From positions 558,001 to 622,000 of the forward strand of contig OZ007513.1 of NCBI GenBank assembly GCA_963931865.1: a stretch of 64,000 bases of DNA. The letters run 5' to 3'. Source of the DNA: Axinella damicornis. Its lineage: Eukaryota; Porifera; Demospongiae; Axinellida; Axinellidae. The notes under the pieces are model-generated. The model saw nothing but the letters and a program-made list of their open reading frames with translations, ran no database searches and was not told the DNA's origin. Below, one piece after another: positions 33,521 through 44,114 of this stretch; the stretch's first letter is position 1, and each line of letters starts with the position of its first letter. The position numbers and the translations under genes were made by a program.

Positions 33521-34843
33521 TCAGCTTGAATGTTCAAACTTCTGCAGCTGCAAATAGAGAGCGACATTGAGATGGCCGTTGGCTATAGCGTACTGATAAG
33601 GTGTCATATTACGTTTATTTCTCAAGTTGGGAGGACACTTCAGCTCCTCAACAAAGAACTGAACTACTTGTGAGTGGCCATTCTCTGCAGCATGGTGGAG
33701 AGGAGTGTTGTTTGAAACAGTTCGTGGGTTGGGATTGCAATGCTTTTCCAGTGTAAGGAACTTCACAATGTCTAGATTTCCTTGTCTTGCAGCATGATGA
33801 AGTGGTGTCACTTTGTCTCTATCCAAACATGATGGATCACAACCTTGTTCATCAATCAAATACTTCACTATGTGCGGGTGACCTCTGTCAGCAGCATAGT
33901 GAAGAGGGGTTCTGCCATACCGGCCTGGAATGTTCGGACTACAGTTCTGATCAGTGATGAAGAATTTGAGTATGTCCAAATGGCCTCGATGAGCTGCCAC
34001 TGTGATGGGAGTGTTACCATGGGAATTTCTAGATGTTGGATTGCAGTGATGTTCCAGTGTAAGGAATTTCACAATGTCTAAATGTCCATTGTGTGCAGCA
34101 CGATGAAGTGGTGTCTCTTTGCTTCTATCCAAACACGATGGATCACAACCTTGTTCATCAATCAAATACTTCACTATGTGCAGGTGACCTGCTGCAGCAG
34201 CGGAGTGAAGAGGGGTTCTGCCATACTGGCCTCGAATGTTCGGACTACAATTCTTCTTGGAAATGAAGAATTGAACAATGTTCAAGTGACCATAATGGAC
34301 TGCATAGTGTAGAGGATTGAGTTCAAACTTGTTTTTGAGATCAGCAAGAATGTCCTTGATTGGATTGTACTTCTCAATCTCCTCACTCAGAAATGTGACA
34401 ATGCTGAGATCACCTGCTGTACAACTGCAGTGCAGTGGAGTCATTCCATCCTCATCCTGACACAGAGGGTCTACCTGCTGCTCAATAACAAGGTACTTGA
34501 CCACATCAAGGTGACCATTCTCACTGGCGTCATGAAGTGTTGTTCTCCCACGATAACCTGGACATGCAGGGTTGCAGTTTTTTTCACTGATAAAATACCT
34601 GAGCACGTCTAAACTCCCTCCCACTGCAGCTGCATGAAGAGCAGTGTCTCCTCTCTCATCTTTCTCAAGTGGGGTTTCATGTTTCTCCTCTGTGAGTAGC
34701 CTGACAGTCTCAAGGTCCCCTCTCCATGCAGCATGGTGCAGTTCAGTTGTTCTGTGGACCAGGTGTTCACTCGATGCCTCAGATGGTGACTGATGGATAT
34801 GAAGTGTGTACTCAAATTCCTCCAGTTCTTTATACAAAGGGTC
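33521..34843 (-). CDS. Ankyrin-repeat protein, copy B
   Basis: One open exon of 440 codons plus stop, homologous to copy A from its first codon (DPLYKELEEFEYTLHIHQ) to its end (LQLQKFEHSS). It keeps the N-terminal repeats and the C-terminal repeats but has only two of the 102-residue higher-order units instead of five; this explains the length difference of 303 residues almost exactly. The upstream mini-exon of copy A is altered here: its acceptor AG is missing and it carries a 4-nt deletion. Expression would need another 5' exon or start. A 726-bp inverted-repeat element sits about 100 bp upstream. Confidence 0.65.
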   Translation of the reverse strand, partial: DPLYKELEEFEYTLHIHQSPSEASSEHLVHRTTELHHAAWRGDLETVRLLTEEKHETPLEKDERGDTALHAAAVGGSLDVLRYFISEKNCNPACPGYRGRTTLHDASENGHLDVVKYLVIEQQVDPLCQDEDGMTPLHCSCTAGDLSIVTFLSEEIEKYNPIKDILADLKNKFELNPLHYAVHYGHLNIVQFFISKKNCSPNIRGQYGRTPLHSAAAAGHLHIVKYLIDEQGCDPSCLDRSKETPLHRAAHNGHLDIVKFLTLEHHCNPTSRNSHGNTPITVAAHRGHLDILKFFITDQNCSPNIPGRYGRTPLHYAADRGHPHIVKYLIDEQGCDPSCLDRDKVTPLHHAARQGNLDIVKFLTLEKHCNPNPRTVSNNTPLHHAAENGHSQVVQFFVEELKCPPNLRNKRNMTPYQYAIANGHLNVALYLQLQKFEHSS

Positions 34844-34944
34844 CTGTATTGAAGTTTAAACAGGAGCACAATGAAAACATACCTCGATACATCATCAATT
34901 ACACAGAGGTGAGTAATATGTATGCTAATACTGCTACAGGTTAA

Positions 34945-35670
34945 TTCGGGTCTCTGTAAAAGCTGGACTCTGGACTGGACCATGGACTGGACTGTGGACT
35001 GGACTGGACTGAACTGACTAAAACAGCTGTATACAGACAGCAAACGTCACCAAAGCTATGAAGGGTCGTCTTCCGTCTCCCTCCCACCCGCCCGCCCCGC
35101 CCTCCCCGGAAACGAAACGCAGAAGGGTCTGGGAACCAAACTAGCCTGTTGCAGCATCATCTCCTCGATTTCCAAGAGGTCAAAGGTCACGTGCATATTT
35201 CATGAGCTTCAACAATGGGCTCAAACTACAGTCATGGATAACATGGGAATATTCCTTCTGGTTCTACACTTCACAAAAGGCTGGAGTTTGGTAATAACTG
35301 CTCTCCTAATCCTTCAAGCAGGCAGAGCATATCCTAACTGGAGCTCAATTAGAGTTTGATGATGGTTCTTTCCAACAAACATGTGTGACCTCCATAAGAA
35401 ACAGTCGATACAAGTCATGGATGCTCAAAGCCGGTACAGAACCCACAAGAATTCAGCCATAGCCACTTTTGCTGAAGCTCATTAAATATGCACGTGACCT
35501 TTGACCTCTCGGAAATCGAGGAGATGATGCTGCAACAGGCTAGGAAGCAGCTTGAGACAGAGCTGGAGACGACCCTTCATAGCTTTGGTGACGTTTGCTG
35601 TCTGTATACAGCTGTTTTGGTCAGTTCATAGTCCAGTCCAGTCCACAGTCCAGCTTTTACAGAGACCCGG
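34945..35670. mobile_element. Long inverted-repeat element flanked by TTAA
   Basis: The outer ends read CGGGTCTCTGTAAAAGCTGG and its reverse complement, next to TTAA at 34941-34944 and 35671-35674. The homology of the arms continues inward with interruptions (GACCTTTGACCTC, GGAGATGATGCTGCAACAGG) for roughly 250 bp on each side. Copy A shows the unoccupied region near 18025-18035. No transposase is seen. Confidence 0.7.
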
Positions 35671-36317
35671 TTAATGGGGATGCAAATAAAATTAAAACGG
35701 AGCTATTTAATGATATTCATGAGGATTCTGGCAGCCATTTGGGTCAGACCATGTCAAGTGCCAGCATACAACCAAAGTTAGCTACAGTTGGCTTCACAGG
35801 TACCAACGGCACAGGCACACCCTCCAACACACAGGAAAAAATGATATTAATGATCTACAAAATAAGACAGATTACGTCCCTTGTTGCAGTCACAGTCAGG
35901 GTATGGTTGGACAGAGGTTCAGTGCTCAGTTCAGCTACAGCTTGCTTATCTCTGAACTTTTGTCCCACATTTCGGATCTTTCTCTCGTCTCATTAACTCT
36001 TTAGGGACTAAATTCTTTCTCTAGGTCATTTTCAGTCTATAGAACACTTAAACATACCCTAATTTCTGTTCCCTGGCATTGCTGGGCTCGAAACTGCTCA
36101 CACAGGTAATTTCAGCTGTACTGAGCATATACGTGACTTAACCACACCCACCAATTAACGAGCTTGCAATCAAGCCTCCCGAGAAATGCCAACCTGCCGT
36201 AGCTGAAAAACGGGCGATGTATGCTGGAAATGGAGGCCCTACAAGGCAAGACAGCTACTTCTAAGTCCATTTATGCCAAAAACGGCGGAAATGGCCCTCC
36301 CAGTGCCGACCAAGACC

Positions 36318-38027
36318 TAGTCTCGTGCCCAGACCACACCCCCCGAGGGGAGAGACGGTCTGGTGAACGAAGTCGAATTTCTTGAGCTTATTACCGGAAT
36401 GTGGTAAGGACCAATGAGATTGCAAGATTGTTAATAATTACGTAGTAATCGCTTTGAATACTCATAAGCTGGATCATAGATAGATAGATAGATAGATTTT
36501 AATTTGTGACAGGAAATGCCTCATCAGCGATAGTGCTGGTTTTCATGAGGGTCCTGCATATAACCACATATAGTACAAACCGACAAACCGACAAAAGATA
36601 ATATGTACAGTTGAGAAATATAATTATGCAAGTCATAGCACAAACCGACAAAAGATAATTACGGTTGAGAAATAAATGCAAGGGTACAACAGCCTTGCAC
36701 ACAGAATTTACAACTACAAAACAAAACGAGTGTACGCTACCTAAGTAAGAGTGATTGAAAGTATAAAAACAGTATCCTAAAAAGATATAAAAATATATCA
36801 AACACAAGCTTAAGACAAATAATTATTGTCAATGAGATAGGCCTTGAGGTGTTTCTTAAAGAGGGGGGCTGATCCAGCAATTTCGGTGATTTCAGCAGGT
36901 AACTTGTTCCAATCCTGCGCCCCCTTGAAGCGAAGGGAGTTCTTGCCCACCTCTGTATGTACTGGGTATAGATGGAGCTTGTTCTGACCCCTAGTCGCAT
37001 GGTAATTGGGCAATGCACTGTTTGCAATAAAGTGACCGTGAAGGTAACCTGGGGCCTGGTGATTAATACAGCGGTGAATCATGTTCAACCTGAACATTCG
37101 TTGTCTGCAGGATAGGGTCATCCACCTAAGCTGCTTCCTCAGCTCGTCACTGGGCGTTCTAGGTGGCTTTGCCAGGATTAACCTCATTCCATAATTCTGG
37201 ATTCTTTCCACTTTTTGCTGCAAGACTGCCCCACATTCATGCCAGACTACCAAGCAATAGTCAGTGTGAGGTAGGACCAGAGCATTGTAGAGTGATATCT
37301 TAGTGCTGACTGGAAGAACATCCTTCAGTTTCGAAGCTGTGACAGCCCTCGGAAACACTTCCTCCTCACTGCTTCTATCTGGCCCCTCCAGGTCAGCTTG
37401 TCGTCAACCAGGACTCCCAGATACTTCACTGTGTCACTTCTCTGTACTCATGGAGAAGACAACAGCCAAGAGCCTTTGCCATGCCAGTTTCCCCTTAGCG
37501 CTGACTGTGTAAGGCAACGCTACGTCGTGGTGACAACTTCTGAAGACCTTTTCGCTCGATTGTGCTAGTTGCGAGCCCTGTGACATCGCTTATGAAGGAT
37601 CAAGTTGAGAGCTTTGGAAGCGAGGTCAGTAAAGGGATCAAGTAGACAACGAAGGGCCCCCTCTAGGTGCAAGCTAATGCTAGCCCTAGCCCTAAGGGGC
37701 CGTTCTTTGCATTTGACCCCGTAAAGTGCCTGAAATGACTGCCAAACGGACGGGAAGCAGATTCCATGGACGAACAAGGATGCTTCAAAACTCTTCTATG
37801 GGCCGTGGGTGAGCGGCAAAAGGTTAGTACATCTTCTCTCCAGATATGAGTAGCCATGATCGCGCTTGGTCGACACGGGAGCCTTCAGCAGACACTTTCG
37901 CAGGCACTTAACACCACGGGATTATACAATGATTACACATTCCATAGTATGCTTCAAGCCCAAGAAATTCGACTTCGTTCACCAGACCGTCTCCCCCCTC
38001 GGGGGGTGTGGTCTGGGCACGAGACTA
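36318..38027. mobile_element. 1710-bp TAGTCTCG-type element carrying a LINE fragment
   Basis: The inverted ends (TAGTCTCGTGCCCAGACC and reverse complement) extend over about 70 bp and are bordered by perfect 9-bp duplications ACCAAGACC at 36309-36317 and 38028-38036. Most of the interior is a minus-strand LINE 3' fragment. Confidence 0.8.
36476..37480 (-). pseudogene. Non-LTR retrotransposon (CR1/L2/jockey-like) 3' fragment, frameshifted
   Basis: Minus-strand translation gives SDTVKYLGVLVDDKLTW in one frame (about 37350-37455), then, after a frameshift, LYNALVLPHTDYCLVVWH and ERIQNYGMRLIL (37358 downward). This is the usual end of a reverse-transcriptase domain. The 3' end is a short (ATCTAT)n-like tail at 36476-36498, as in CR1/L2-type elements. 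It is 5'-truncated and not coding. Confidence 0.7.
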
Positions 38028-38682
38028 ACCAAGACCTTTCTATCGCGGAGCCCAGACACGGCCATGCTGTTTGCACCCTCCGGGTGCACCCACCCACCTC
38101 CCCCTGTCCTGCCCTTTCTGCTGTCGCAGAACCTATCTCCCAAGGACTTTGCCGGATGTGACATCATGAAGCTGAAAGTCTCATGACACCTTAAGGCGTC
38201 ATTAGCAGGGAAAGGGTTAATTCATCATGATTGTATCTGTTACGTTATTCAATGTGGCAATAGGGTCAACACACAGTGGTGGAAGGTAGTACAGTTTATG
38301 GGGGCATGCAGCACGTCCACAGACGCTGTGCAGGACATGATTAAATTGCAAAGTGCACTCATGCATGGTTTTCTGCTAGCTATCAGAAAGAAATTTCGTA
38401 GTACGTACCCATTTTATTTTCACTCTGCTCGTTGACAATCATTGTTGTGGCAAATTCAATGCTGCTGCTACAGGTCGGTCTGGAGCAGTTGGTATAGATC
38501 AAAGAATTGCCTCTATATATGGGCTGTTCATGCTTGTGTTGGGAAGGGGGCCATGCCCCACTTCCCAAGCACCATAAGGGGACTACAGCCCCCGTAGCTC
38601 TCGTGCTTCCTCCACTCTTGAGAGCACCCTAGCTGATCTTGTTCCTTACGCTAGCTCCAAAGGAGGTACTACTGACTGTAAG

Positions 38683-39073
38683 TAGCCTCGTTCCCAGGCC
38701 CCACCCAGCTTTTCGTCGCTTGCAGTACGGAAAAGCGGGGGAGAGCCTGGTATGTTTCCTCACGTGAGCATTACGTAATCGACAAACGGCCAAAATTTTC
38801 AGAATGAAAAAGCGAAGTTTTGCGTATTGTTCAACCAACTACACGTTTAACGCTTGGTGTGTATGACAGTCGCCCCCCGCTAGCTAGATACGTGTGGTAA
38901 GTTACCTAGTACCTTTGCTCTTTTTGCTGTTCTGAGCCCCAGTTCGCCGACGTTCAATTAAGTCCTTTCTACCACCTTTCTACCCTCGACGTCACGCATG
39001 TGAGGAAACATACCAGGCCCTCCGCGTTCTTTCGTGCAACCGAAAGCGGCGCGCGGGCCTGGGAACGAGGCTA
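38683..39073. mobile_element. 391-bp TAGCCTCGTTCCCAGGC element
   Basis: Inverted ends TAGCCTCGTTCCCAGGC with perfect 9-bp duplications GACTGTAAG at 38674-38682 and 39074-39082. Copy A has the single unoccupied sequence (ACTGTAAATGTG near 18484), so the insertion post-dates the duplication. Confidence 0.85.
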
Positions 39074-39103
39074 GACTGTAAGCTGTGTACATTACACAAT
39101 AAC

Positions 39104-39340
39104 ACATGCTCAGTGATGGTCACGTGACGTACCCTGCCAGACTATGTCATGCACATACTCCACACATCCTATACCCACACACATGCTCAGTGATGGTCAC
39201 GTGACGTACCCTGCCAGACTATGTCATGCACATACTCCACACATCCTATACCCACACACATGCTCAGTGATGGTCACATGACGTACCCTGCCAGACAATG
39301 ACTATACAATGCACATACTCCACCCACACACTCACAAACA
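39104..39340. repeat. 77-bp tandem repeat, about 2.6 copies
   Basis: The unit starts ACATGCTCAGTGATGGTCAC and is present once in copy A (about 18503). It overlaps the 3' end of the open frame of Death-domain gene B. Confidence 0.75.
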
Positions 39341-42300
39341 GATCACTAGACATCCGACATGAAGTGCTAAAGGGGCTGAGTATATAGAAGTATATTACAC
39401 AGAGCACCTGCACCTCGTCTTTGGTATTTATGGACACAAACTCACTGACCTCTTCATCAGTGACGAATGTGCACCTGCTCTTGTCATCCGTCAAGATGCT
39501 ACCCCCCATGGCAGAGTCTACGTCAAAGTCATGCCTCGTCAGTGCCGGCTGAAACACTGGACCCCTCAGCTCTGCTACAGGTTCTTAAAGGGAAAAGCAA
39601 ATCATCTCGTGAGTGAGTGTCACTACTGCAGGTAGCCTCACAACCAAATCTGTCACACAGAGGAAGGGTCTGGTCGTACTGCAACATTCAAAGGTACACT
39701 GTACTGAAGGTGTAACCTACCTACAGAGCTTAGGAATAGCCTGGCATGGTTAGCAACATACTAGTTGTTTCAAGGTCATGGAATGGGTTGAATGTGTGGG
39801 ATGGTTTCTTGTGCTTGTAATAACTGCATTGTATAAAAGTCACATTCCACAGTAGTAGCCTGGTCACAGCCAGGCTTCCTCTCTGTACTAAGGGGTGTGG
39901 CTTTCAAGACTACCCCACTTCTTAATTATAATGAGAGCATCATTCTACTTTTCAGTGATAATGACATTGTGCTCAATAAATCAAGTACGTCATTCTGGAC
40001 TGACCAGTGTCTTCTGATTCAGACTCACCCTCCTCTCCCTGTAGTGGCAAGATCACACTATGTCATAACATAATTATTCATATGTTGCAGTGTACTGTGA
40101 GATGAGTCAGTACCATGATGTCAGATAATTGGCACGCACCTTGGCAACAAACTCATAGTTTCCACATGTCAGCTTGATCACTCCCTCTGCTACCAGGGCC
40201 CCCTCTTGCTCACTGGACAGAGGAAATATCTCTTGCTGCACAAACAAGGGCACCTGGAACGTGAGCTGGAAACAGCCTTCCTCCACTTGACAGAGACGAA
40301 GAACGCCTTGTGATACATGAAGGATTCCATTAAGCCTGTATTGAAAATTCTTCACTGCCTCCAGAGTGAATTGCTCGTACACTGAATCGATCTTCAAAAC
40401 TAACTTAACATGGTTGGGTTCGCTCACAGGTCCAAAGACTGGGAGACATTCAAAAACTCTACGCTTTGAGTAGCGGTCAAATTCTTCCTTGTAGTTACGA
40501 AGCTCAGCTTTGTCCTGGTCTGTACCAAGTTTACTGACAATGTGTTCGATAACGTGATAGTTGAAAAAGGAAAAGTTGTCTCTTATAACAAACAACACCT
40601 TCTCAATACTTCCCGCATTCTGAAGTTTTTCACTGAACATTTGAAACACTGGTTTCTGAGAACCCTCATAGACAGGGTCGAATGCACCCCATGACAAGAG
40701 GTGAGTGACTAGCTTGTCCACAGGAATGCTCTGTGCACACAGTGACTCGTAGACGGTGGAGAAGAGGTGCTGGAATTTGATCATAATATCCTCTGACTCC
40801 ACACGCAGCCTGCTCTGCAGTCCTTGCCGTTGCTCGTGGGTAAGTCCACCGAAATCAAGGCATGGGAATGAGCTAGCTGAGGGGATTGGGTTTGGGCACC
40901 CACTCTCAATATAACTATAGAATGTGCACTTGCCACACCCACACCCAAACGGTGGCTTCTGAGATCCCTCACTCTGAGTGGAAGAGCTGGGCCTGGGACT
41001 GACACCAGCACCTTCAGAGGTGAACACATCATCTGATACTGTGCTGCTAGCACATGAGTCTTCTCGACTTCTGATGGGAGTTTGCTTGGAAGGTTGAGGA
41101 GTAGCAGCTGCAATCTCTGAATGTGTTTAGAGAATAGATTCATTCTGACAGCAGCACTGGATGAGGAGAGATGGATATGAATCTACCCAGCCCAACCAAC
41201 AATGAGGTACTATACATGTGTAACTCAATGTTATATCCATACACTACTGCACATGCATCCTCAACTGTATAATGATTCTGGGCACTCAAAATCTTCTGGC
41301 AAATCAGCCGTTACCAAATTCCCTTATTCAGCTCTATCAACAGAAACTGTTGGTCACTGTGAACTGCATAAATTATAGATGCTTTCAGTACATGTTAAGA
41401 ACAGCTGATATTTAGATATCGATTCTACATAAAGAGCAACCATTGGGGCACTGTGGTGCACATTGGTCATTCTCATAGCTCGAACCAGTTCCAAGAACAA
41501 CCTGTTTCTTTCAAAACATCAGAATCGCAATCACTGATATCTGCATGCTACCAAGCACACACTGGCAGGGAATTTACTATGTGTATATAGTCGTGCAGCT
41601 GAGGGGGTGGAGTTCATGTAGTTGCTCTAAAGACAGGCTCGACACACCCACACCGTAGTGGTGTTTTCTGAGATCCCTCACCCTGAGTGGGGGTGTAGGT
41701 GGGCCTGGGACTGACACTAGCACCTTCATCCGGCACTGCACTGCTGGAGTCTTGACTTCTGGTGGACATTCGTGTAGCAGCTCCTGTAATCACTGTAAAT
41801 AAGAGATGAGCTGTTTAGTAACAAACAAAATGCTGTGTATATATATGATTGAGCTGAGGATTATTATTGTGCTGGTGTGAGTTTGATCTCTAAACTAATG
41901 CAAGTACTTTGCGATCTTGTCCATGCGATTTGTGACAATGCTTTTTGCGATCCTAGCCACACGCTCAGCTATTACGGTTGTACTGCCGCTTTTTGCGCTC
42001 ATTCACTTCGCAATGCCCATTGCCCATTGCACTGACTATGCAACTTCCCAGTGAGGACACTACAATCTGTGGACGCCTAGGTTCGTTCCCAGGCCTCCAC
42101 CCAGATTTAATCTCGTAGCTGTGGAGAATTTCCACGGCTATGAGATAAAATCTGGGCGGAGGCCCGGGAATGAGCCTACAGACCTCCTTTGCTCTTGTTG
42201 TGATACACAAGGCTGCGAAAATGTCCATTACTTCCTGGTCACCATGGCAACTTCCTGGTCACCATGGCAACTTCCTTCACTGCTGCAGGGACAGCTCGCT

Positions 42301-43985
42301 AACATGTTCATCTAATTCATTAATTTATTTTCAATGAGTGTAAGCACTCACAAGCATAACGGTGTACTAAAATAGAGTTGCTCTCATGCACCTAGTAGGG
42401 CCTCCATTCCTGCTGAATAAGGCTCATTTTGCTTTTCCCTGAGCTACACATGTACTTGATTGAGATATTGTTAACAAAGTTATAGGTTCATGATTATACT
42501 GATGATGGCAACTTCAGCAAGTGTGGGAAATTTATTGGTAACTCTTCTACTTCTCAGGCCAATATACCCTGACTGAGACAAAGACAGTGAGATGGCTACT
42601 ATGAACTGCTATTCAAACCCATATATAATGATAGCAAACATGAGCACATGGTGACATCATCGTCATTGTGACAATAATGTTATGACGCGACTCCTCCCTG
42701 GATCCACTACACTAATTTGTTACCTGAGTGTCTTCCTGCAATGCTCGTGGCAAGTGCACAGTTGCTCCCAGCTGCAGAATCTCCCACCACTTTCACCACC
42801 GCTCGCCACGTCGGCTCACCAAACCGCTCCGTATTGTAGTTTCTCCTCAGCCAGTGCTTCAGCATCGCAGACATACAGTCCCGGGGATTGCGATTATGTG
42901 CTGCTTCGATTTCATCCAGTGCTCCAAGACTGAGTCGGAGTCCTTCACCAATGGCCTTCCAACCAGCAACAGCTGGCATCAACTCTTTCAGTAAGTCAAA
43001 GAAATCGTCTTCTCCTGTTGGAAGAGAATGACGAAAAGAACTTATAAAGACTCACTATATTCAATCTTTCTGACTAACCTAATGGAGAATCGTCCACACC
43101 AGGGAGCATCTTATCCACCTCATCTGATCCTACACACAGAATAAGGAATCAAGTCATAGTGCGTAACTAGATAATTCATTGTATTCATTTGGCAGTAATT
43201 TGCCTAAGAATGACAGGAATTTGCAATGAATTCATTATGTGAACAAAACAACACACGAGCAGCCATTTTGTCTTTTTTTAGTAATATTTAGATACCACTT
43301 TGCCGTGCATTACGGGTTTTAGTGCACGAGGGCAATCTAGTTAACGGTCGAGGGCGAGATAATGCACGAGCCGAAGGCGAGTGCATTATCCGCCCGAGAC
43401 CGTTAACTAGATTGCCCGAGTGCACTAAAGCCCGTAATGCACTGCAAACTGGTATCTAAACTACTTAGTGCAACTCATCGACCCGAGACAGCCTTTGATC
43501 TTTGAAAAGTGTGAGGGTCACGTGAGTAGCACTAATTTTATTTAAAGTCATTCTATCAGGAAAGTAGCCATACCTTCCTTCCCTGTGGGCCCAGGGTTTC
43601 TCTCAACATCTCCTGCCATCAGAAGTAGAGACAGCACCACCAAACACACTCCGAGCAGTAAGCACACCCCACTGCCCACACCCACCGTCCCTCTGGCCTC
43701 ATTGCTCGGGACAGATCCACCACCCAACTTGGGACAGCGCACCTTGCCACACCCACTCCTCCCCTTTGGACAGCCTCCCCACCTGCGGAACGCATACTCC
43801 AGTATCAGCGACAGGGAGACGAACGCCATGCAGCCTTGGAACACTAGAGGGGTACTATTCACAACCTCTCCGACCCCCCATCTGACCGCCCTCCACTGGA
43901 CAGGGAGCGGGCGGCAGGCGTACCGACCACGGCGGCAGTAGTTTTGCCCAATTCGAGCTCTCCACGTAGCGAGATCGATCTCCAT
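39264..43985 (-). CDS. Death-domain protein with N-terminal membrane segments and 2A-like motif, copy B
   Basis: The exons mirror copy A: 43574-43985, 43079-43129, 42724-43014, 41682-41792, 40140-41116, 40005-40038 and 39264-39583, all in phase (about 731 residues if the last exon is unspliced). Exon 1 keeps the hydrophobic stretches and GDVERNPGP. The Death domain (WKAIGEGLRL, CMSAMLKHWLRRNY, EPTWRAVVKVV) and the long exon 5 module are intact but clearly diverged from A, by many substitutions. In copy A the last exon stops at EEVSQFV; here the frame runs on about 57 codons, unless a GTGAGT near 39447 is a donor. The gene shares a 129-bp divergent spacer with RSPH14. Both copies open and diverged suggests both are used (inference). 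Confidence 0.76.
42078..42178. mobile_element. About 100-bp TAGGTTCGTTCCCAGGC hairpin element
   Basis: An inverted repeat with family-type ends and a GGCCTCC/GGAGGCC arm. Flanking duplications are degenerate (GTGGACGCC versus CAGACCTCC), so this is an older insertion. Confidence 0.55.
43289..43458. mobile_element. 170-bp palindromic MITE in intron 1 of Death-domain gene B
   Basis: Ends TAGATACCA and TGGTATCTA. The arms share GTGCATTACGGG, AGTGCACGAGGGCAATCTAG and AACGGTC with their complements. Absent from the homologous intron of copy A. Confidence 0.65.
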
Positions 43986-44114
43986 TTCACTTTCTGGATT
44001 TCTCGCAGTCGAGTTGACCTTTGATCCTTACTCGAACTCCTATACTGATCGATCGCGGAGCTAGAGGTTCCATAGGGGGTGGGGCTATGCTCGTTTCCAT
44101 AGCAACATTTAGAT
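43986..44114. promoter_or_regulatory. 129-bp divergent spacer, Death-domain gene B / RSPH14
   Basis: Two start codons point outward from only 129 bp, which implies a bidirectional promoter. No TATA box is evident. Function is inferred from layout alone. Confidence 0.5.

Larger units (their letters stand above)
34844..39263. other. Transposon-rich interval between ankyrin B and Death-domain gene B
   Basis: The matching interval in copy A is about 1.3 kb, against 4.4 kb here. The extra DNA is the TTAA-flanked long inverted repeat (34945-35670), a probable TTAA-type element (about 35990-38220) containing a 1710-bp element that contains a LINE fragment, and a 391-bp element (38683-39073). Residual duplicated sequence is recognisable at 38270-38640. 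A 77-bp repeat (about 2.6 copies) lies at 39104-39340. Confidence 0.65.
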
